Source: QHWK01 sp035315685
Lineage (GTDB): Bacteria; Acidobacteriota; Vicinamibacteria; Vicinamibacterales; CAVVIG01
Direction: 5' to 3'
Assembly: GCA_035315685.1 (NCBI GenBank)
Contig: DATFXR010000477.1
Location: 1 to 9,070, forward strand
Length of the DNA stretch: 9,070 nucleotides
Numbering within the stretch: position 1 is the first letter of the stretch; each line of letters starts with the position of its first letter. Below, piece by piece: positions 1 through 5,470 of this stretch. The notes beneath the pieces were generated by a model. The model saw nothing but the letters and a program-made list of their open reading frames with translations. It was not told the DNA's origin and made no database searches. The translations under genes and the position numbers were made by a program.

Positions 1-657
1 GATCACCGTGTCCTTCACGACGGCGGCCGTCGAGTGCACGCCAATCTCGCCCGTCTCGAGATCGATCTGCTCGCCCTTGCCTTTCACGACGCCGAGCTTG
101 AGATCGAGGATGCCGCCCTTTCCGAAGGAGCTGACGAGCGCGCCGGTCTTGGCATGCAGCTCCACCATCTGGTAGCCGGTGGTGATGTAGATCACGCGAT
201 CGTCGCCCTTGCCGTCGGTCCAGTACGACACGCCGCGGCCGGAGAGCTGACGCGGCGCGACGGCCGCGCGCTTGCCTTCGCGCAGACTGTGGGTCCAGAG
301 CACCTCGCCGGTCTTGCCGTCGAGCGCCACCACGGAACGGCGGGTGCCACCAGTGGTGTAGAGCACGCCCTTGATCGCCACCGGCGTGCCTTCGAGCTTG
401 AACTCGGGACGCGGTCCAAGGTTATCGGTCTTGAACCGCCATGCGACCTCGAGCTGGTTGAAGTTGCCCGCATTGATCTGATCGAGCGGCGAGTACCGCG
501 TGCCGCGCATGTCGGCGGTGTAATGCGGCCAGTCACCGCTCTTCGTGGACGGCAGGCCGGTCCCCTGACTCGCGACGCGGGTCAGATCGCCGAAGCAGCT
601 GTGGATGAGGACGAGGACGACGACCACCTGAACGACTGGAAGGACGCGTCGAGCCAT
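1..657 (-). CDS. PQQ-dependent dehydrogenase (quinoprotein), N-terminal part, cut by the window edge
   Basis: The first 219 residues are visible and the frame is open to base 1, so the C-terminus lies outside. Residues 5-18 are a hydrophobic Val/Leu-rich segment after Arg3-Arg4, an export signal or anchor; Cys21 follows IHS, a poor lipobox. Residues 41-61 (GDWPHYTADMRGTRYSPLDQI) match the N-terminal strand typical of PQQ alcohol/glucose dehydrogenases. The blade signature ALDGKTGEVLW is at 111-121 and a second, weaker one (ELHAKTGALVSSFGKGG) at 166-182, as in the eight-bladed propeller of this family. Known members oxidise alcohols or sugars in the periplasm using PQQ; the substrate and catalytic residues cannot be judged because the catalytic part is missing. 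The ATG at 655-657 is supported by AAGGGAG (664-670, read on the minus strand) 6 nt upstream. The methyltransferase gene lies 81 nt upstream on the same strand. The family call is firm; the exact subtype is not. Confidence 0.9.
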   Translation of the reverse strand, partial: MARRVLPVVQVVVVLVLIHSCFGDLTRVASQGTGLPSTKSGDWPHYTADMRGTRYSPLDQINAGNFNQLEVAWRFKTDNLGPRPEFKLEGTPVAIKGVLYTTGGTRRSVVALDGKTGEVLWTHSLREGKRAAVAPRQLSGRGVSYWTDGKGDDRVIYITTGYQMVELHAKTGALVSSFGKGGILDLKLGVVKGKGEQIDLETGEIGVHSTAAVVKDTVI

Positions 658-663
658 GATCCG

Positions 664-670
664 CTCCCTT
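664..670 (-). promoter_or_regulatory. Ribosome binding site of the PQQ dehydrogenase gene
   Basis: On the minus strand this reads AAGGGAG, 6 nt before the ATG at 655-657. It is a good Shine-Dalgarno match and fixes that start codon. Confidence 0.7.
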
Positions 671-676
671 CTTGGA

Positions 677-703
677 ACGCAGAGGACGCAGAGGACGCAG
701 GGC
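677..703. repeat. Tandem 9-mer repeat, three copies
   Basis: ACGCAGAGG occurs at 677-685 and 686-694, followed by a diverged copy ACGCAGGGC at 695-703. The core CGCAGAG appears again at 715-721. The tract fills most of the gap between the methyltransferase stop and the dehydrogenase ribosome binding site. The same heptamer occurs in both orientations in the repeat at 7274-7359, so both gaps probably carry members of one dispersed intergenic repeat group. Confidence 0.7.
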
Positions 704-738
704 TTCGCCGAGAGCGCAGAGATCGGCGGAGTGTAGGC

Positions 739-1275
739 TCAGCGGGGCGGCACCGTCCAGAGAAAGATATCTTCGCCGTCGACGTGCTGCGTCTGCTCCG
801 GCGGCCAGTCGCCGATGGGGAACTGGTGGGCCACGATTCGGGTGCCGGGCTTCAGCTCGCGCCGCAGTTTGGGCTCGAGCCGCCCGTTGACGCTTGCGGT
901 CAGCCACACGGTCACGACGGTCGCCTGCGAGATGTCGGCGGTGAACAGGTCGCCCTCGATGAAGGTGACGCGATCGTCCACCTCACCCTCTTTCGCGATC
1001 AGCCGCGACCGCTCGACGAGCTGGTGGACGATCTCGATGCCGACGCCGCGCGCGCCGTATTTCTGGGCCGCCAGGATCACGATGCGGCCGTCGCCCGAGC
1101 CGAGGTCGTAGACGACGTCGGCCGGTGTCACGTGGGCCAGCTTCAGCATCGCGTCGACGACCGGCTGCGGCGTCGCGGCGAAGTGAACGTCCGGCGTGTG
1201 AACCTGAGGGACCTGTGGACCGGGAGCCGGAGGTTGCGCGAGGGCGGCCAGTACTAGCGCGACGCGGTAAAGCAC
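739..1275 (-). CDS. Class I SAM-dependent methyltransferase with a signal-like N-terminus
   Basis: This is a 178-aa protein. Motif I of class I methyltransferases is clear at residues 55-67 (VYDLGSGDGRIVI). It is followed by the acidic residue Glu81 in GVGIEI, which should bind the SAM ribose, and by Asp109 in FIEGDLF (motif II region). Residues 33-43 (AATPQPVVDAM) precede the fold as in many small bacterial methyltransferases of this kind. The acceptor substrate cannot be inferred. The N-terminus (residues 2-14, LYRVALVLAALAQ, then a Pro-rich stretch) resembles a short signal peptide or anchor, which is odd for an enzyme needing cytoplasmic SAM. The start is GTG at 1273-1275: the nearest ATG (1281-1283) is out of frame, and no other start lies between GTG and the upstream in-frame stop at 1312-1314. 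The Shine-Dalgarno match is weak. The gene lies between the inverted repeat at 1300-1415 and the dehydrogenase gene. Fold confident; export uncertain. Confidence 0.85.
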   Translation of the reverse strand: MLYRVALVLAALAQPPAPGPQVPQVHTPDVHFAATPQPVVDAMLKLAHVTPADVVYDLGSGDGRIVILAAQKYGARGVGIEIVHQLVERSRLIAKEGEVDDRVTFIEGDLFTADISQATVVTVWLTASVNGRLEPKLRRELKPGTRIVAHQFPIGDWPPEQTQHVDGEDIFLWTVPPR

Positions 1276-1299
1276 TCGCTCATTGTACTGACGCTGAAG

Positions 1300-1415
1300 A
1301 TGGCTGATGGCTTATGGCTCATGGCTATGGCTGATGGACCAATGGTGGAAGCATCCTTCACTTTTCGCCCATTCGTGCCATCGACCATAGCCATCAGCCA
1401 TTAGCCATCAGCCAT
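1300..1415. repeat. Long inverted repeat (31-bp arms, 29/31 identical)
   Basis: The left arm is 1300-1330 and the right arm 1385-1415. The reverse complement of the right arm matches the left at 29 of 31 positions. Each arm is built from imperfect ATGGCT-type units (ATGGCTGATGGCT, ATGGCTATGG). Weaker complementarity continues inward (GATGG and AATGG on the left, CCATT and CCATC on the right). The central 54 nt run from 1331 to 1384. The right arm ends exactly at the TAA stop (1416-1418) of the small minus-strand gene, so the whole element lies between that gene and the methyltransferase. No run of T follows on either strand, so it is not a standard intrinsic terminator. It looks like a dispersed palindromic intergenic element. 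Confidence 0.85.
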
Positions 1416-1637
1416 TTACTGGGATGCCGTAAGCACGCGTTCGATTTCCGCCTGCCGGGACATCGCGGCGAGGGGCGTCTCGAAATACTCGACGAGCGTC
1501 TTGGCCGGGTGCTCGACAGTCAGGCGGTAGGGGCCGTTCGGCGTGAGCGGGAGCAATTCGACACGGACGAACGAGTACGGACCGAGGTTGATGAAGCTGA
1601 CCATGTGGCTCTGACTCAGCAAGTGCGATGCCTGCAC
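1416..1637 (-). CDS. Small uncharacterised protein
   Basis: The open frame from the GTG at 1635-1637 gives 73 aa; starting at the internal ATG at 1602-1604 gives 62 aa (MVSFINLGPYSFVRVELLPL...). I favour the ATG, because codon choice is strongly G/C at third positions from there on, but neither start has a convincing Shine-Dalgarno sequence. The protein has no signal peptide or membrane segment. It looks like a small, mostly beta domain (VRVELLPL, YRLTVEH) followed by a C-terminal helix rich in Glu, Ala and Arg (SRQAEIERVL). I do not recognise the family. It is divergent from padR, so the palindrome at 1736-1747 could also affect it. Its stop codon abuts the long inverted repeat. A larger frame on the same strand (1408-2121) is a shadow of padR and is not preferred. 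Confidence 0.6.
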   Translation of the reverse strand: MQASHLLSQSHMVSFINLGPYSFVRVELLPLTPNGPYRLTVEHPAKTLVEYFETPLAAMSRQAEIERVLTASQ

Positions 1638-1726
1638 GCGGGTGCGCGTGAGCGCGCGCGGCAGCCTTGTCGTCTCTGTACCAAGATGGCACCTGAGCTG
1701 CGAAATTTGCGGGGTTCAGACGATTC

Positions 1727-1754
1727 TTGACTAATGCAGATATCTGCCTATTAT
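1727..1754 (+). promoter_or_regulatory. Sigma70-type promoter of padR
   Basis: A -35 box TTGACT (1727-1732) and a -10 box TATTAT (1749-1754) are separated by 16 nt; each differs from consensus at one position. The expected transcription start, about 7 nt after the -10 box, is near 1761, which is exactly the in-frame GTG I choose as the padR start. The alternative ATG at 1734 would fall inside the promoter spacer. Confidence 0.6.
1736..1747. promoter_or_regulatory. Perfect 12-bp palindrome in the padR promoter spacer, likely PadR operator
   Basis: GCAGATATCTGC is a perfect palindrome filling 12 of the 16 nt between the -35 and -10 boxes. PadR dimers bind palindromes and commonly repress their own promoters, so this is the obvious operator. 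A protein bound here would block RNA polymerase directly. Binding itself is inferred. Confidence 0.55.
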
Positions 1755-1760
1755 CAGGCC

Positions 1761-2123
1761 GTGCGCCGGAAACCAGGGTCCCTCGTCCCGCTCGAGATTG
1801 CCATCTGCGAGGCGGCCGCCGCCCTCCGCGGCGCGGGCCATGACGAATTCCATGGTTATGAGATCGCGAAGACCCTCGGTGATGCGTCGAGCTGCCGACT
1901 GCTGACAGCCTACGGCACGCTCTACCGCGCGCTCGGGCGGCTCGAGAAGATGGGCCTGTTGCGCAGCCGCTGGGAGGATCCCGAGATCCCGGCACGCGAG
2001 AATCGGCCGGGCCGCCGGCTGTACACGTTGACTGCACTTGGCGACGCCGCGCTGGCCGACGCGCACGCCGCAACCGAGACCGCGACGCGCCGCCGCGTGC
2101 GCCGCCGCCTGGCGCCGGCATGA
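1761..2123 (+). CDS. PadR family transcriptional regulator
   Basis: From GTG 1761 the product is 120 aa: (M)RRKPGSLVPLEIAICEAA and so on. The PadR winged helix-turn-helix is clear: HGYEIAKTL at 31-39, recognition-helix region LTAYGTLYRALGRLEKMGLL at 48-67, wing GRRLYTLTALG at 84-94, then a short helical, Arg-rich tail (109-116). The tail is shorter than in PadR proteins with a full C-terminal dimerisation helix. Members act as cytoplasmic dimeric repressors. The reading frame extends back to ATG 1734, but that codon lies between the -35 and -10 boxes. GTG 1761 fits both the family N-terminus and the predicted transcription start, implying leaderless translation. The stop overlaps the next gene's start (ATGA, 2120-2123). 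PadR genes of this style often accompany FtsX-type permeases in Acidobacteriota; here the permease is 5 kb away on the other strand. Confidence 0.9.
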   Translation: MRRKPGSLVPLEIAICEAAAALRGAGHDEFHGYEIAKTLGDASSCRLLTAYGTLYRALGRLEKMGLLRSRWEDPEIPARENRPGRRLYTLTALGDAALADAHAATETATRRRVRRRLAPA

Positions 2124-2632
2124 CGGCTTCTCTTGCAGCGGCGATCGCCGTCGTGCGGGGATGGACACGCGTCTACACGGCGCGGATGGATCCGCCGATC
2201 CGCGACGCGCGCCGCGCGGAAATCGAATCGGATCTCTGGGAGTTGCACGAGGACGCGCGCCGCCGCGGCGCATCGCCGACGCGGATCGCCATCCAGATGG
2301 GGCTGCGACTGTTGTTTGGCATCGCCGACGATCTCGCGTGGCGTGCCGAGCACGTTCGCGTCTCGACGCGCATCGTTCAGGAAGCCTTGTGGGCGGCCGC
2401 AGCCGCATCGCTGATCTTCGTCTGGTGGCTCGCCACGTCACTCGAAGCGATCGCGCCGCACGAACGTCCCGACGGGATCAACGTCCTGCGATTGCTGTAC
2501 CCGATGCGGCCGATCGTCAGCGTGCCGCCGCCGCCTGGACCACCTCTCGAATTCGCGCGGTTTGCGAACGAATGCGTGCTCCGTCCGCCGCCGCCACCAC
2601 CACCGCCGCCGCCGAGTCCACCGTGGCGATGA
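2120..2632 (+). CDS. Single-pass membrane protein of the PadR cassette with a polyproline tail
   Basis: This 170-aa protein has an amphipathic, charged N-terminal half with the segment DARRAEIESDLWELHEDARRRG (residues 29-50). That recalls the 'permease prefix' domain found at the N-terminus of acidobacterial FtsX permeases and free-standing beside padR. One membrane segment is predicted at about 88-108 (EALWAAAAASLIFVWWLATSL). The C-terminal tail is proline-rich: PPPPGPP at 136-142 and ten consecutive prolines at 156-165. Its ATG overlaps the padR stop (ATGA), so translation is probably coupled, and its own stop overlaps the ATG of the next, broken gene in the same way. It is presumably under padR control. 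The link to permease prefix domains is a resemblance seen by eye; the biochemical role is unknown. Confidence 0.75.
   Translation: MTASLAAAIAVVRGWTRVYTARMDPPIRDARRAEIESDLWELHEDARRRGASPTRIAIQMGLRLLFGIADDLAWRAEHVRVSTRIVQEALWAAAAASLIFVWWLATSLEAIAPHERPDGINVLRLLYPMRPIVSVPPPPGPPLEFARFANECVLRPPPPPPPPPPSPPWR
2585..2614 (+). repeat. CCG/CCA triplet tract encoding ten prolines
   Basis: Ten proline codons in a row (CCG x3, CCA x3, CCG x4) lie 15 nt before the stop codon. The tract is a simple-sequence repeat prone to length change and a likely ribosome-stalling site that would need EF-P. Confidence 0.8.
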
Positions 2633-2901
2633 AGCTACTCACTCGGCGCGCGTAGGGCGACGGATCGTCCGGATCTCCGCCAGATCGGACGGGTAGTCGC
2701 GCCGTCCGCCCCGACCAGCAGGGTCGGTACGAAATCAAGGGGCTCCCGCCCGGCGACTACCTCGCCGTGGCTGTCTCCTACGTCGAGGACGGCAACTGGA
2801 ACGATCCCGAGTATCTCGACTCGCTGCGCCGGTACGCGCAGAGACTCACGTTGGCCGAAGGCGAGTCGCAATCCCCGGCGCTGAAGGTCGTCACTCCTTG
2901 A
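2629..2901 (+). pseudogene. Remnant of a carboxypeptidase-regulatory-like domain protein (third gene of the PadR cassette)
   Basis: ATG at 2629-2631 overlaps the upstream TGA as ATGA and reads MKLLTRRA, then meets TAG at 2653-2655. The same frame is then open to TGA at 2899-2901. From about 2698 it encodes RAVRPDQQGRYEIKGLPPGD, then YLAVAVSYVEDGNWNDPEYL and a short tail ending ALKVVTP. This is the C-terminal end of secreted carboxypeptidase-regulatory-like (Ig-like beta-sandwich) proteins common in Acidobacteriota, normally several hundred residues long. About 40 bases between the stop and this block show no family similarity that I can see. The simplest reading is a large internal deletion that kept the translationally coupled start and the C-terminus. 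The last 11 bases overlap the 3' end of the convergent gene 2891-3367. An alternative is insertion of a foreign 3' fragment behind an intact two-gene operon. Homology is recognised from memory of the family. Confidence 0.65.
2667..2690. repeat. Small hairpin at the pseudogene junction
   Basis: GTCCGGATCT (2667-2676) pairs with AGATCGGAC (2682-2690), with one bulged G and a 5-nt loop; C2666 and G2691 add one more pair. It lies in the part of the pseudogene without recognisable coding similarity, between the surviving N- and C-terminal pieces. Confidence 0.5.
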
Positions 2902-3367
2902 CGCGCGTGAACACGTCCTTGCCGGCGCCGTAATTCTGCGTGCCTTTCAGCGTGTAGCCGTGCTGCACGACGAGCACGGTGTCGATGAGCATCTCGCCGC
3001 TCTCGTTCAGCCGCCGCGACTCCTTCGTTGTCACCGTCTGGCCCTGAATGTCGCGCACCGTCTCAGTCACCAGCGTCGCGCCTTCCCAATGGGACGTCGC
3101 AGTGCCGCCGGGAATCGGACTCGGCGATCCATCGAGCTTGTAGACAATGGTCGCGGTCTTGCCGTCGCGCGTCGTCGCGATCTGCAGTCCGCCGGGAGTC
3201 TGCGTGATGACCACGGTCGTGGGACCGATCGGATCGGCCTGCATCGCAGACTCGGAACGCGATCGGTCCATCGACCAGGTGCCTGAGAAATCGGGACGGC
3301 CTTGCGCGTGCGTGGTGAGCGGAAGAGCCAGCGAGACGACGAGCAGCGCCGATTGGACGTTCGTCAT
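2891..3367 (-). CDS. Small secreted protein of unknown function
   Basis: The product from ATG 3365-3367 is 158 aa. Residues 1-21 are a signal peptide (MTNVQSALLVVSLALPLTTHA, probable cleavage at THA before QG), so the mature protein is exported. The mature start GRPDFSGTWSMDRSRSE carries the 'PDFSGTW' opening seen in many uncharacterised acidobacterial secreted proteins. Alternating beta-strand patterns follow (TVVITQTPGGLQI, TATIVYKLDG, TLVTETVRDIQGQTVTTKE, MLIDTVLVV), suggesting a small beta-barrel or lipocalin-like fold. The start is set by an excellent Shine-Dalgarno GAGGAGGG (3373-3380, minus strand) 5 nt upstream; an in-frame start further upstream (3392-3394, MLRPSRRAV) lacks this and would spoil the signal peptide. 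The gene lies 124 nt downstream of the LtaS-like gene and converges with the PadR-cassette pseudogene, overlapping it by 11 nt. The function is not known to me. Confidence 0.8.
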   Translation of the reverse strand: MTNVQSALLVVSLALPLTTHAQGRPDFSGTWSMDRSRSESAMQADPIGPTTVVITQTPGGLQIATTRDGKTATIVYKLDGSPSPIPGGTATSHWEGATLVTETVRDIQGQTVTTKESRRLNESGEMLIDTVLVVQHGYTLKGTQNYGAGKDVFTRVKE

Positions 3368-3372
3368 AACCG

Positions 3373-3380
3373 CCCTCCTC
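3373..3380 (-). promoter_or_regulatory. Strong ribosome binding site deciding the start of the secreted protein gene
   Basis: Read on the minus strand this is GAGGAGGG, 5 nt before ATG 3365-3367. It is the best Shine-Dalgarno in the window and favours the 158-aa form over the 167-aa form. Confidence 0.8.
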
Positions 3381-3433
3381 GACGGCCGGAGCATAACAAA
3401 ACGATTGGCGCGGGGCGAGCGCGGACCGGTAGT

Positions 3434-3484
3434 GTCCGGGCTCAGCCGGACCGTGATTCCGCCGCTCGGCTGAAGCCTTCGGCT
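3434..3484. repeat. Intergenic element with hairpin GTCCGG/CCGGAC
   Basis: GTCCGG (3434-3439) and CCGGAC (3446-3451) form a 6-bp perfect stem with a 6-nt loop. Further on, TCGGCT occurs twice (3466-3471 and 3479-3484), and AGCC-TTC-GGCT makes a second small hairpin (3474-3484). The element occupies the gap between the LtaS-like gene and the secreted protein gene. It looks like a member of the GC-rich intergenic repeats that acidobacterial genomes carry in many copies; copy number cannot be seen in this window. Confidence 0.5.
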
Positions 3485-3491
3485 ACGTCAA

Positions 3492-5468
3492 TTACGGTCG
3501 CGTGTCGGGCTGCGTGTACTGACGGCGGTTTGCTTCGGCCCAGGCCGCGAGACGTTGGCGGAGGCGCGTCGCACGCTGTTCCTCGCCGGTGACCCGATGC
3601 TGCTCGTCGGGATCGTGCGCGAGGTTGTACAGCTCGTCGGTGCCCGACCGCAGATCGAAGATGTACTTCCAGTCGCCTTCGCGGATGCCGAGCTTGAATT
3701 CGTCCTGGGCGACGTAGAAGTAGGCGCGCTGCGGATGGGCGCGGTCGAACAGATTCCGTCCCTGCCAGTCGGGCGCCGGCGGCAGGCCCGTCAGATCAGC
3801 AATCGTCGGCGCGAGGTCGACATGGCCGCCGACGACCGCCGCATGCGTCTCGTTGCGATAGCGCCGCGGCGACCAGATGAGCATCGGCACGTGGACGTCT
3901 TCTTCGTAGGCGGTGCGTCCCTGCAGGTAGCTGTCGTGCGGATAGCCGAATGCCTGACCGTGGTCGCCGACGACGACCACGATCGTGTCGTCGGCGACGC
4001 CATACCGCCGCACGGCGTCGAATACGCGAGCCAGCGCCGCATCCGTTTCGTGGAGTACGTTGAGGTAGCGATCGAGGTCGTACGCATCCGGCACCGGCTC
4101 GCGATCGTGCAGCAGGTCGAACATCGGCGCACCCGGCGTCGGCTCGTAGGGATGATGCGTCTGCTGCGTCCAGGCCATCGCGAAAAACGGCCGCGGGTCG
4201 TCGCGACCGATGTACTCGACGAGCGCTTCGATCATGCACCGGTCCGCAACGCCCCAGGATGAGATCTGCTCCGAGCACGCCATCCCGCGGTAGTCGCGGA
4301 CTTCGTCGAAGCCGCGCGCGTGGAGAAACGCGTCCCACCCGGCCCAGCTCAAGTCGCTCGGAGTCAGGAAGGCCGTGCGATAGGCCCGCTCGCGGAACAC
4401 CGACGCGAGGGGCGTCCGCTGCACGCGCGGATACTCTTCGGTGAAGTCGCGGAAGTCGAGCCGCGGGTAGACCGAGAGGAGAATCGCCGCCAGCGAGTTC
4501 GAACTGCGGCCGACGTGTGCGTAGAGGTTGTCGAACACCGTCGCGTGCGACGCTTCAGTCTTCAGCGTCGGCGTGCTGTCGTAGCGCCCACCGAAGCTGG
4601 TCCAGCGGGCGGCAACCGACTCGAGCACGAGCAGGATGACGTTCGCAGGCCGCTGCGGCCGCGCGGCGGCGCGCCGCCGCGGCGGCGCGATCCGGAGCGG
4701 TTCGGTGCGCTGGCCGATCGGCTCGAAGTCGGCGAGATCGGCCGCCACGAACTGATCCGACAACTGCACGGTCCGCTCGCCCCTGGTCATCGCCTGCCAC
4801 CAGGTCGAACCGAGCACCCACGGCGCGTTGTCGGCGATCCGCCAGTCGTAGTGCGTTGCCCATTCGGCGACAAACGTCCGCTGGCCGGCGATGAGCCAGG
4901 CGATCGCGAACGCCGGCGGGAGCACCCGTGCATTCCAGGGCGAACCGCTCGAGCGCGCACGGGCCCGAATCGACAGCACGACGATCGCGAGATACGCAGA
5001 CGGCACGCCAATCAGGCCGGCTGCGACGCGCGGCGTCAGGTAGGCGTTCACCGACGAGCCGATCATCCGCGCGTTGCCGACCATCTGCAGCAGCGCGTAG
5101 GTGAGAAAGCCGCCGAGGATGCCGAAGAGGATGACGCTGCCGATGGCGTAGAACGCCATCAGCGTACCGAGGACGACGAACATCGCGACCACCGTACCGC
5201 GCGCGATGCGGGGACGGACGACGAGCAGGGCCAGCCGCGCGATCGCCCACGCCGCCACCACGAACATGACGTCGCGGTAGGTGATCGCGGCCAGCGACCA
5301 GACGTCGTACGGGCGATCGCGGCCCGGATCGGCGCGCGACGCCAGATACAGCGCCTTCACGCCGATGAAGACGAGCGCGAGCCACACCGCCGACCAGAAC
5401 AACCAGACGGCAGCGTCTGCGCCGGCGCGCGCCCCCGGCGTGCGGCCGTCCCGAGTCGGTGCGGTCAC
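3492..5468 (-). CDS. Membrane-bound LtaS/sulfatase-like enzyme (alkaline phosphatase superfamily)
   Basis: From GTG 5466-5468 the protein has 658 aa. Hydrophobic segments at about 20-43, 64-86, 92-112, 113-132, 150-167 and 183-200 form an N-terminal membrane domain. A soluble catalytic domain from about 274, expected outside the membrane, follows, as in lipoteichoic acid synthase and related phosphotransferases. Metal-site motifs are present: Glu283 in ILLVLES, Asp502-His503 in GDHG, and His438-His439 in QTHHPY; His526 and GGHVDLAPT (547-555) are also conserved-looking. The C-terminus (LGIREGDWKYIFDL...DELYNLAHDPDE) is sulfatase-like. The nucleophile region, GRSSNSLAAILLSVYP (320-335), aligns with the sulfatase C-x-P-S-R motif but has Ser322, Asn324 and Leu326, so a formylglycine sulfatase is unlikely. 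The substrate is unknown. The frame extends upstream to 5555 inside the amidase gene; GTG 5468, 2 nt after the amidase stop, is preferred. It has no Shine-Dalgarno, which suggests reinitiation. Confidence 0.85.
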   Translation of the reverse strand: MTAPTRDGRTPGARAGADAAVWLFWSAVWLALVFIGVKALYLASRADPGRDRPYDVWSLAAITYRDVMFVVAAWAIARLALLVVRPRIARGTVVAMFVVLGTLMAFYAIGSVILFGILGGFLTYALLQMVGNARMIGSSVNAYLTPRVAAGLIGVPSAYLAIVVLSIRARARSSGSPWNARVLPPAFAIAWLIAGQRTFVAEWATHYDWRIADNAPWVLGSTWWQAMTRGERTVQLSDQFVAADLADFEPIGQRTEPLRIAPPRRRAAARPQRPANVILLVLESVAARWTSFGGRYDSTPTLKTEASHATVFDNLYAHVGRSSNSLAAILLSVYPRLDFRDFTEEYPRVQRTPLASVFRERAYRTAFLTPSDLSWAGWDAFLHARGFDEVRDYRGMACSEQISSWGVADRCMIEALVEYIGRDDPRPFFAMAWTQQTHHPYEPTPGAPMFDLLHDREPVPDAYDLDRYLNVLHETDAALARVFDAVRRYGVADDTIVVVVGDHGQAFGYPHDSYLQGRTAYEEDVHVPMLIWSPRRYRNETHAAVVGGHVDLAPTIADLTGLPPAPDWQGRNLFDRAHPQRAYFYVAQDEFKLGIREGDWKYIFDLRSGTDELYNLAHDPDEQHRVTGEEQRATRLRQRLAAWAEANRRQYTQPDTRP

Positions 5469-5470
5469 GG

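Noticed and set aside
34..1257. 407-codon open frame on the plus strand
   Set aside because: It is antisense to the dehydrogenase and methyltransferase genes, has a low-complexity Asp/Arg/Ala-rich translation with no recognisable motif, and arises from high GC at third codon positions.
1300..1415. Intrinsic terminator for the small minus-strand gene
   Set aside because: The stem is long, but the central part is 54 nt and no T run follows on either strand, so I call it only an inverted repeat.
1408..2121. 237-codon minus-strand frame covering padR and the small gene
   Set aside because: Its translation is Arg/Ala/Pro-rich without domain features, it crosses the padR promoter, and padR on the other strand is clearly the real gene.
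2038..2655. 205-codon plus-strand frame overlapping padR and gene two
   Set aside because: It is an out-of-frame shadow; only its last eight codons (from ATG 2629) are of interest, as the start of the broken third gene.
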